Assembly: GCA_964514485.1 (NCBI GenBank)
Contig: CAZEWG010000008.1
Location: 1-64,000 of the forward strand
Reading direction: 5' to 3'
DNA length: 64,000 nt
From: JAEZAA01 sp964514485
Lineage (GTDB): Bacteria; Pseudomonadota; Gammaproteobacteria; Pseudomonadales; Oleiphilaceae
Of the stretch, positions 24,932 through 31,867 are shown in pieces (the first letter of the stretch is position 1; every line of letters starts with the position of its first letter). Position numbers and translations under genes: made by a program. The notes below the pieces were generated by a model. It was not told the origin of the DNA and searched no databases. It saw nothing but the letters and a program-made list of their open reading frames with translations.

Positions 24932-25552
24932 ATGGGTCGAGTAGTGCCCTTAAAGCCTTTGTGTATCACCTATGAGTCGGGAACGGTTCTGGACGGTGGT
25001 GCCCAGTTTGTGCGGCTGAGGGATTTAAAGGATGTCTCCAGCTTTTGGTTTGCCCATCGCCATCGGTTTTCATGCCTAGCCCGGGGCCGGCGCTGGGGAA
25101 GCCGGCAACAGTTTTTGAACCCCGGAGAGTGGATTTTTGCCCCCCATATCACCGTCTTGGTGCGGGCGGTCACCCGTTGGCGGGAAATGGGTATTCGGGT
25201 TCAATGGCAGGAGTGTGCGTTACTGGACCCCGATGAGGGGCTGGAATATATCCGCCAGGCGGAGCGACTGCAGAGGTTGCTGGCGGAGATGGGCGTGAAC
25301 GACAACCGCCACCGCTATGGTTACTGGCAGTTGAAGCTACCGGCCAGCCTGCGCGGCTTTCCGTGGTTTTCGGAGTATTCCAGCAAGATTCACTATCCGG
25401 GCCTGACCGCGGAGCAGGCAGCAGAAATCTTCCAGCTCAGGACCTTTGAGGATTGGCGACAGTCCAATATGCGTGAGGTGGATTTCATGCTGGCCGATGA
25501 GCTGGATGACCTGATCCGCAGCTGCCGAAATTCACGCCCCCATGACTACTGA
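24932..25552 (+). CDS. Hypothetical protein, basic and Trp/Arg rich
   Basis: About 206 residues. I do not recognise the family. The protein is rich in Arg, Trp and Tyr, has no membrane segment or signal peptide, and has no cysteine cluster. ATG 24932 is chosen; a GTG at 24923 is an alternative. The start comes 28 bp after the DUF2795 stop on the same strand, so the two are probably co-transcribed. The C-terminal part (DFMLADELDDLIRSCR) is a likely amphipathic helix. The frame is long and free of stops, so it is very likely real. Confidence 0.6.
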   Translation: MGRVVPLKPLCITYESGTVLDGGAQFVRLRDLKDVSSFWFAHRHRFSCLARGRRWGSRQQFLNPGEWIFAPHITVLVRAVTRWREMGIRVQWQECALLDPDEGLEYIRQAERLQRLLAEMGVNDNRHRYGYWQLKLPASLRGFPWFSEYSSKIHYPGLTAEQAAEIFQLRTFEDWRQSNMREVDFMLADELDDLIRSCRNSRPHDY

Positions 25553-25606
25553 ACCTGGCCGCTTTTCCGGCGCCGGAATCGGCGGGTCGGTCAATCTTCG
25601 AACATG

Positions 25607-25810
25607 CTAGTAGGCCATTTCCCGGACCGGATACCCCGCATCGACAATGGCACGCTCAATCACATGGGGCGGCAGGGTACTATTGACCATCACTTGCTGG
25701 GTGTCGATGCGTACCTCGACCTTGGCTTGCTCATCCAGCTGCCGTATCGCATCCGTAATCGTGACAACACACTGATTACAGCTGATCCCTTCCACCTGAA
25801 ATTTATACAT
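25607..25810 (-). CDS. HMA-domain metal-binding protein (CopZ-like)
   Basis: A 67-residue heavy-metal-associated domain standing alone. The metal loop is GISCNQC (residues 8-14), the GMxCxxC motif of copper chaperones with Ile in place of Met. The C-terminal half VIERAIVDAGYPV is the usual second helix. The ATG at 25810 has AGGAG 9 nt upstream, which decides it over a longer open frame. It is likely a cytoplasmic copper chaperone or buffer; no copper ATPase is adjacent. Confidence 0.82.
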   Translation of the reverse strand: MYKFQVEGISCNQCVVTITDAIRQLDEQAKVEVRIDTQQVMVNSTLPPHVIERAIVDAGYPVREMAY

Positions 25811-25931
25811 GGCGCTAGACTCCTGAAGCCCATGGCATTTGTTGAACATCCTGAGCAAAATAAACGCTTGGTTGATCCAAAAGCCAAATCCTATGACCAT
25901 TGGCGAAATGTTGTAATGACAGGAGATCCTG

Positions 25932-26321
25932 GTGCCGAGAGTCAAAATTAGCCAAGCCACTGAAACCGCTGCCAATCTGGTGCTTGCCATCTGCGGGCAG
26001 GTCACCTTCCGGGAAGACGAGATTGAGCACTTATGTCAGCGTTTGGAGCTTGATCCCTTCCAACTGCGGGAACTGTTTGAGCGCGCAGCAGCTCCGGCCG
26101 CGGATATTCCCGTTAGTCACGAGGCGATGCCGCCCGCCTGGTATGACAATAATGTCCAAATCAGCCGCCTGCTGCTGGAGTTGAATGACATACTGGAGTT
26201 CACCAAGGACGATTGGCAGGCGGTGCTGGAGCGGGCCGGGCTTTCCCAGCCTGAGGTGGTGGAGCTCTTTCAAGAGCTTTGGAATCAATTGGCAGACGCC
26301 GCCAAAAAATACGCCACCTGA
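25932..26321 (+). CDS. Hypothetical helical protein
   Basis: A 129-residue protein of unknown family, acidic and almost wholly helical. Two similar-looking segments, LELDPFQLRELFERA and LSQPEVVELFQELWNQL, might be a weak internal repeat. The start is a GTG at 25932 with AGGAG 8-12 nt upstream. It is divergent from the HMA gene, with about 120 bp between the starts. There is no basis for a function. Confidence 0.6.
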   Translation: MPRVKISQATETAANLVLAICGQVTFREDEIEHLCQRLELDPFQLRELFERAAAPAADIPVSHEAMPPAWYDNNVQISRLLLELNDILEFTKDDWQAVLERAGLSQPEVVELFQELWNQLADAAKKYAT

Positions 26322-26709
26322 TTCAGGCAAAGGTGGGTTTACGCTTACTTGCGCTTCCCTTCTCATCTTTTAAGAACTCCGGGCAACTGATCGGAATTCG
26401 CCTGGTCAGTTGTTTTGTCAACTTTATAATACTGGCTCGGAACTGATACAGGGATGATGTCACGCCTCTTGCAATGGGACGTTTTGCTCAATCTGCGGCT
26501 ATTTTCTGATCACTCTTTTCTGGTGTCCATCACAGGAATTCTCAAGTAGATCAGGCGTTGGCTTGGGTCGGTGCCTGGTTGCAGGTTGATGACAAGTGGC
26601 GACTTCAAACTGACAAGGCAAGGGCCTGGTTGGATTGGGGCCGCCCGTTAGCGTACTCACCAAGGTGGTGAGTCCGTTGGGGGGAGGTGACAGGGAGAAG
26701 TGTAATCAA
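26322..26709. other. Long leader/intergenic region before the GGDEF-EAL gene
   Basis: No gene was seen in 388 bp. An inverted repeat CAACTGA (26384-26390) / TCAGTTG (26406-26412) with a 15-nt loop and following T residues may end the upstream gene. A promoter-like TGGTCA-16 bp-TATAAT (26403-26430) would give an unusually long leader of about 270 nt. A hairpin with perfect 8-bp arms, ACTCACCA / TGGTGAGT (26655-26673), lies 37 nt before the start codon. Confidence 0.45.
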
Positions 26710-28812
26710 ATGGATTATTTAAGTTCGCTGACGCTGGAAGGTCTCAGTCTCCACGAAGCGATTTTGCAGCAGGTGCCGTTCGGTATTTTGATTGCCGAGG
26801 CACCTTCCGGCCGGTTGTTATTTTGCAACCAGGAAGCCAAGGTGCTGTTAAGGCACGACTTGATGCAAATCGAAGAGGAGGCCAATGACAAGGGGTTTGG
26901 CGCAATCCATCCATGTGGTACCTCTTACCTGAGGGAGGAGTACCCGCTGGCCCGTGCCCTGCGTGGCCAAACCGTACGCCAGGAGGAGCTGTGGTATCGA
27001 CGGGGGGATGGCTCGTTAATCTGCTTATTGGTTAATGCCGTGCCCATTTATGATGAGCAGGGGCAGGTTTTCAGGGCGTTTCTTTCCTTTGACGAGATCT
27101 CGGAGCGTAAGCAGGCCGAGCTGGGGCACGCCAAAATGCAGGCGAAGCTGCAACTGGCCACTGAAATTGCCAAGCTGGGTTTCTTTGAATGGGAGCCCCG
27201 TACCGGCAAGGTCTTTCTTTCGGCGGAATGGAAAAAACAGCTCGGCTATGACCAAGACGAGCTGGAGAATTGTTTCTCGGCCTGGCGAACCCGCCTGCAC
27301 CCGATGGATCGCAGGGCGACGCTGGCCCTGTTCAGACAGTTCACCCTTAACCCCTGGCCTGATTTTGAAACGGAATTCCGGCTGCGCCATCGTGATGGCA
27401 GTTATCGCTGGATCTGTTGTCGGGCCGATGCGTTGTATGACGACAACGGCCAGCTGCGCAAGATGGTGGGCACCCATCTGGATGTGACCGAGCGCAAGGA
27501 GGCGGAAGAGCGTATTCGGGGCTTTGTGCAGCATGACTCCTTGACGGGGCTGCCGAACCGGCAATTGCTGTATGAGTTTGCCGAGCACCTGCTGGCCGGC
27601 TCGGAGCGTTCCGGCGAGCAGTTGGCTGTGCTGTTCATTGATGTGGACCACTTTAAGCCGGTCAATGATACCTATGGTCATCAGGTGGGGGACGAGGTCC
27701 TGAAGGAAGTGGCGCGTCGCCTCAAGCAGGCCGTCCGCCCGGAGGATGTGGTGGCCCGTCTCGGCGGTGACGAGTTTATTGTGCTCGCCACCCGTATCGA
27801 TAACACCCGGGAGGTGGTGGCGGTTATCGAGAAGCTGATTGAACGGGTCAAAGAGCCCTATCAGGTGGGGAAAGTAGGGCTGGAGTTGTCTCCCAGTATT
27901 GGTGTCGGCTTGTATCCGGGAGACGGCAACGATATCGGTACCTTGATCCAGCGTGCCGATACCGCCATGCGCCATGCCAAGACCCGTGGGCGAGGTGGTT
28001 ATCAGTTCTATACCCGTTCGCTGGAGCGCAAGGTGGCCCGGACCCTGGATCTGGAGAAAAAGCTGCGGGTCAGCCTCGATAATGGCGAGCTGGAGCTTTT
28101 TTATCAGCCCATTGTGAATGCCCAAACCGGCAAGCTGAGTGTGGCCGAAGCGCTGCTACGCTGGCCGCAGGCCGATGGGAGCTATATCCAGCCCCAGCAA
28201 TTTATTGCCGTGGCGGAGCGGGCGGGACTGATCATGCCCATGGGCGACTGGGTGTTGTGGCAGGCCTGCAGCCAATACCGGCTTTGGCAGGAGTCCGGAT
28301 TGCCGCCGGTGCGGATTGCAATCAATTTGTCGCCGATGCAGTTTCAGGGCAATCACTTGGAGCATGGCATTGCCAGAACGCTGAGCAGCCTGGGTACGCC
28401 GCCGGATGCGGTGGAAATTGAGGTGACGGAAAGCATGATCATGGAGGATGTAGAGGACGCGTCGCGAATTCTCAGCCGACTGCGGGGCATGGGGATTCGG
28501 GTGGCCTTGGACGATTTCGGCACCGGCTATTCCAGCTTGAGCCAGTTGGGGCGGTTGCCACTGGACAAGCTGAAGGTGGACCAGTCATTTGTCCGCAACC
28601 TGTTTCAAGACAATGTCAGCGTGGCCATTACCGAAGCGATCATCGCCATGGGCCACAATCTGGGGCTGGAAGTGGTTGCGGAAGGCATTGAAACCGAGCA
28701 AACCCTGCGGTTTATGCACGACCGGCAATGTGACGAAGCGCAAGGGTTTTATTTGTCCCGCCCGGTCAATGCCGAGGAATTCGCGGCTTGGGCGCGAGGA
28801 CGACAGGGCTAA
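26710..28812 (+). CDS. PAS-PAS-GGDEF-EAL c-di-GMP turnover protein
   Basis: A 700-residue cytoplasmic protein. Two PAS domains (about residues 10-140 and 145-265, the second with the PAC-like DVTERKEAEERIRG linker) precede a GGDEF domain with intact GGDEF (about residue 352) and an EAL domain with intact EALLRW (about residue 479) and DDFGTGYSSL. Both active-site signatures are present, so it may both make and break cyclic di-GMP, with the PAS domains sensing an unknown signal. No membrane segments are seen. The ATG at 26710 follows AGGGAGAAG. It appears to be a single-gene unit behind a long leader. Confidence 0.92.
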   Translation: MDYLSSLTLEGLSLHEAILQQVPFGILIAEAPSGRLLFCNQEAKVLLRHDLMQIEEEANDKGFGAIHPCGTSYLREEYPLARALRGQTVRQEELWYRRGDGSLICLLVNAVPIYDEQGQVFRAFLSFDEISERKQAELGHAKMQAKLQLATEIAKLGFFEWEPRTGKVFLSAEWKKQLGYDQDELENCFSAWRTRLHPMDRRATLALFRQFTLNPWPDFETEFRLRHRDGSYRWICCRADALYDDNGQLRKMVGTHLDVTERKEAEERIRGFVQHDSLTGLPNRQLLYEFAEHLLAGSERSGEQLAVLFIDVDHFKPVNDTYGHQVGDEVLKEVARRLKQAVRPEDVVARLGGDEFIVLATRIDNTREVVAVIEKLIERVKEPYQVGKVGLELSPSIGVGLYPGDGNDIGTLIQRADTAMRHAKTRGRGGYQFYTRSLERKVARTLDLEKKLRVSLDNGELELFYQPIVNAQTGKLSVAEALLRWPQADGSYIQPQQFIAVAERAGLIMPMGDWVLWQACSQYRLWQESGLPPVRIAINLSPMQFQGNHLEHGIARTLSSLGTPPDAVEIEVTESMIMEDVEDASRILSRLRGMGIRVALDDFGTGYSSLSQLGRLPLDKLKVDQSFVRNLFQDNVSVAITEAIIAMGHNLGLEVVAEGIETEQTLRFMHDRQCDEAQGFYLSRPVNAEEFAAWARGRQG

Positions 28813-28993
28813 GGTGATGACGGTGTTGTCGTCAATTAGCGAACTCCCTCAAAATTCCGGGAAGAGGCAGTACTTTATCTGCTGAAACGGCGTACCATGG
28901 TTAGTGCGATTACACGATGGATGGTTGTCATCGACAGGTTTGGTGGGGCAGTCAAGGCTCCCCTGAACTCACTAATAAGAAGAGGCGAAGACT

Positions 28994-29230
28994 ATGGACA
29001 GACCGAAAAGCCTGGAAAATATCTTTATCCGTTATGATGTTTCAAGCCAGCAGGTGGCGCTCATCGGCGCCGGCCGTCATTTGCAGGAGCATATCCAGCG
29101 TTATGGATCCGCCATTGTGCGGGATCTGATGACCGACACTCCGGTAGAGGTGTATGAAGGCCAGGGGGGCTTGATGGGGCGTCCGTTGGGCACCACCGGT
29201 CGGGTGAACGTGGTCCCGGTCAAACATTGA
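28994..29230 (+). CDS. Small hypothetical protein
   Basis: A 78-residue protein I do not recognise. It has a mixed alpha/beta look, a Gly-rich stretch (EGQGGLMGRPLGTTGRVN) and no signal peptide. A weak AGAGGCGAAG lies upstream of the ATG. It is 181 bp after the GGDEF-EAL gene and convergent with the photolyase gene, with a 40-bp gap. Moderate confidence that it is expressed. Confidence 0.45.
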   Translation: MDRPKSLENIFIRYDVSSQQVALIGAGRHLQEHIQRYGSAIVRDLMTDTPVEVYEGQGGLMGRPLGTTGRVNVVPVKH

Positions 29231-29270
29231 CTGCTAGGGCGTTCTTGCTGTTGTAAGCGCCAGCCAAGGG

Positions 29271-30656
29271 TTACAGGGCTGCTCTCCAGGGAGCGACATC
29301 CACAATCGGAAAGCGGAAGTCCGCGGGCTTGCGTGACCAAAACGGAGTATGCCTCTGGCTCTCCGGAAGCTCCTTGAGTTCCGGCAGCCAGAGGCTGACA
29401 TATTCTGCTTGCGGGTCATATTCATAGGCCTGCTTCAGCACGTTATCCAGCTGTGATCTCCCGCTTTGACCACGGATCACATGGCTCCAGTTACCCCAGT
29501 TGACGGCCAGGTCGGCATCGATGAGCTGTTGTTGGAACCAGGCGGCGCCATAACGCCAGTCAATATCCAGCTCATTGGCCAGGAAGTGGGCAACCATACG
29601 CCGGCCGCGGCGCGACAGCCAGCCAGTGGTTTTCAGCTCCCGCATACAGGCGTCAATGATCGGAATGCCGGTTTTGCCCTGGGTCCAGGCGGCGAATTCT
29701 TCTGGATAAAAAGGCTGATAGGCGGGCTCACCGTGGATGCCACCCGGCTGGAACACCTGCTCACCGTATTTTTTCATCAGCCATTGGAAATACTCCCGCC
29801 AGAGTAACTCCCGCAGCAAGCGCTGGGTGGACTCACACTCCCCGGCCAGGTGTTCGTAGCTGCGTACGGCGTACCAGACCTGGCGAACCGACAGGCACCC
29901 CAGTGCCAGCCAGGGGCCGAACTTGGAAGAGTAATTCCAGCCGATAAAGCCGTTATGGGTGGATTCATACTGGCGGATCAGGTGGCGATCCCACAGGTAG
30001 TAGTTCAGCTGGCGGAACGCGGCCTGCTCTCCCCCGTAAAAGCCGAACCAGTCCGGTGGCACCCACTCATGACGATAAGGGTTTTCAATGGTCGGGAAAG
30101 GGTCGCTTTCCTCCGTTTTGGCAATCACGGGTGGCGGTGGGAGATGATCCGGGGTCGGTTCGGGAAGAAGGGGTTTGCGGTGCTGTACCAAGGCGGTGAA
30201 ACTGTTGAAGTTGTCGGGCAGCTCCGCGATGCTGACCGGCAACTGCTCGGGTGAAAACAGGGTATGTCCCCAATCCTTGATCACCTCCAGCCAGGGGAAG
30301 CGTCGTTCGATGGCCTCCACGGCTTTGCGCTCCAGCGGCCCCGGTAAGGTGGTGACACCCAGGCAGTCCACTGAATGGCGGCGCAATAATTGGGAAACGA
30401 CTTCCACCGGGTCTCCGCGGCGGAAGATCAGGCGTTGGTTGCGATGGGCAATGGCTTGGGCGAGATCTTCCAGGGATTCTTTCAGGAAGGTCATGCGGGG
30501 GGCGCCAATGCCTTTGGCGAGAAAACGCCCGGGAGCCAGCTGGCGGTCATCAAAGCAATACAGTAGGATCAGCTCATCACATTGTTCGGCCAGCCGAAGC
30601 AACACGGGGTTGTCGTGCAACCGTAGATCTTCCCGAAACCAGAACAGTCCTCGCAT
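29271..30656 (-). CDS. Cryptochrome DASH / deoxyribodipyrimidine photolyase
   Basis: The 461-residue protein starts with RGLFWFREDLRLHDNP, the N-terminal antenna Rossmann domain of the photolyase/cryptochrome family. The FAD-binding half shows LLRELLWREYFQWLMKKYG, TGIPIIDACMRELKTTGWL, RRMVAHFLANELDIDWRYGA and VNWGNWSHVIRG, which is the DASH-type pattern. It should repair cyclobutane pyrimidine dimers, mainly in single-stranded DNA, using blue light; DASH enzymes may also signal. A tandem palindromic repeat lies about 95 bp upstream of the start and may be the light- or stress-responsive operator. Confidence 0.9.
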   Translation of the reverse strand: MRGLFWFREDLRLHDNPVLLRLAEQCDELILLYCFDDRQLAPGRFLAKGIGAPRMTFLKESLEDLAQAIAHRNQRLIFRRGDPVEVVSQLLRRHSVDCLGVTTLPGPLERKAVEAIERRFPWLEVIKDWGHTLFSPEQLPVSIAELPDNFNSFTALVQHRKPLLPEPTPDHLPPPPVIAKTEESDPFPTIENPYRHEWVPPDWFGFYGGEQAAFRQLNYYLWDRHLIRQYESTHNGFIGWNYSSKFGPWLALGCLSVRQVWYAVRSYEHLAGECESTQRLLRELLWREYFQWLMKKYGEQVFQPGGIHGEPAYQPFYPEEFAAWTQGKTGIPIIDACMRELKTTGWLSRRGRRMVAHFLANELDIDWRYGAAWFQQQLIDADLAVNWGNWSHVIRGQSGRSQLDNVLKQAYEYDPQAEYVSLWLPELKELPESQRHTPFWSRKPADFRFPIVDVAPWRAAL

Positions 30657-30749
30657 GTGATCCTCTACAGCAATTTATGCTTGTTCCTTGAGTCAGCATA
30701 CAGTTGTGTATCCGGCTTTTCAGGACAGGGCAGTTCGGGATCGCAGGGG

Positions 30750-30793
30750 CCCGGAAATATTTCACAGATAACCCAGAAATATTTCACAGATAA
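30750..30793. repeat. Two tandem copies of a 22-bp repeat with a palindromic core
   Basis: Positions 30750-30771 and 30772-30793 are the same 22 bp with one mismatch. Each copy contains the perfect palindrome GAAATATTTC followed by ACAGATAA. The 22-bp period puts both cores on the same face of the helix. The pair lies 94 bp upstream of the photolyase start; a regulatory role is inferred. Confidence 0.65.
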
Positions 30794-30992
30794 AAAGCAC
30801 TTGGTGTCCGGTGCCGGTGGTGGCTGGCCTGTTCCTGGCAGCCTCTCCGCCTGAGTTACTGATACCTGGGGGTAGGGTTACATAGGCCGCAGGCACGATT
30901 CAGTGTACTTCGTCACATTCTGGGCGGACGCTTAACTGGGCGGCAAAGAGGGGCATCTTTCCCGCCCGCGACCTCGTAGGCTGCCAGTTACT
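30794..30992. other. Intergenic sequence between the photolyase promoter and the Rof-like gene
   Basis: Together with 30657-30749 and the repeat above, this makes a 336-bp gap without a gene. I saw no other clear terminator or promoter in it. Confidence 0.4.
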
Positions 30993-31304
30993 TTACTGAC
31001 GAGTGGGAGGCAAGGTACCGCCACTGCCACCGCTGGCCGAGGCGGGGTTGAGGTATTCACCAGCCTGATCGCCCAGCTCCCGGCGAAACTCCTTCATTTT
31101 ATCGAGGCGGATCTCATGAACACCACCCGTGCCCCGGTAGCGCAGGAACTCTTCGCCATTGCGGGCGCTCAGTTCCAGTGGGGTGATGAGGTGGGTCTCC
31201 TGTTCGCCGGAGAAGCGGACCCGAAGTTTTTCACCTCCCATGATCGCCAACTCAAGAATGTCGTGATCATCACAACTGATCGGAACATAGTTGCCGGATG
31301 CCAT
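30993..31304 (-). CDS. Rof-like Rho-binding antiterminator family protein
   Basis: A 103-residue protein. YVPISCDDHDILELAIMGGEKLRVRF near the N-terminus, described here by its key residues Cys-Asp-Asp-His-Asp, is the Rof (YaeO) opening, and EIRLDKMKEF is the typical closing strand. Rof binds Rho and inhibits termination. This copy has a longer Gly/Ser-rich tail (SASGGSGG) than E. coli Rof. GGAGG 8 nt upstream selects the ATG at 31304 over the ATG at 31310. Confidence 0.72.
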   Translation of the reverse strand: MASGNYVPISCDDHDILELAIMGGEKLRVRFSGEQETHLITPLELSARNGEEFLRYRGTGGVHEIRLDKMKEFRRELGDQAGEYLNPASASGGSGGTLPPTRQ

Positions 31305-31428
31305 ATCCATTACCTCCGTTAGACCAACAGCGGGTGCCAAGACCGTATTTTAATGTTTCGACAGCCAGAGCCGGAGAGTGAACAGGGACGGAGGCTTACG
31401 AAGGAGGGTAAGGCTAATAGACGGAATG

Positions 31429-31686
31429 TCAGCTTTTGTTGGGGTGAGAGGTGGGGGAAAGGTGGTCGACCGGGTGGTGGCGATGGGAGCGGGCTCGGTA
31501 CCAGTGCAGGGTGACCAGGCCAGAAGTAATGGCCAAGGCGATCAGCAAATAAACCTCGGCTGCGTCAAAGGAGCCGGTGACCAAATATTCCAGAGCGAGC
31601 ATGCCGATCAAGGCGGTAAAGCCCGGCAGCACGGAGGTGGTTAGAATGTCCAACCACAGACTGGTTTTATGAGAATGCTGAGACAC
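31429..31686 (-). CDS. Small membrane protein, two transmembrane segments
   Basis: A protein of about 85 residues with two hydrophobic stretches (VLPGFTALIGMLALEYLV and VYLLIALAITSGLVTLHWY) and a His-rich hydrophilic tail (RSHRHHPVDH). I do not recognise a family. The GTG at 31686 is my guess for the start; a TTG at 31698 is also in frame and neither has a clear ribosome-binding site. It is divergent from parC with 181 bp between the starts. Confidence 0.5.
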   Translation of the reverse strand: MSQHSHKTSLWLDILTTSVLPGFTALIGMLALEYLVTGSFDAAEVYLLIALAITSGLVTLHWYRARSHRHHPVDHLSPTSHPNKS

Positions 31687-31867
31687 GATGATTACCAATA
31701 CAACGATGGTGGGCGGATGATAAGGAGTGGTGCAAAAGGGGAGAATTCGCAGATTCCCTTACAATCAGCCCGGCAAACTAAGGCCGCGGTTTCTATGCGT
31801 GCAATCGGCGCCTATAATTAGCGCCTGATTTATATTCACTCGTGACCCCTGGAGTAGCCTCACTACT

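Noticed and set aside
26470..26510. Sequence with GTCACGC and GGGACG resembling parts of a GEMM c-di-GMP riboswitch
   Set aside because: The conserved tetraloop, its receptor and the GGACGCAAAGCC core are not present, so the match is superficial.
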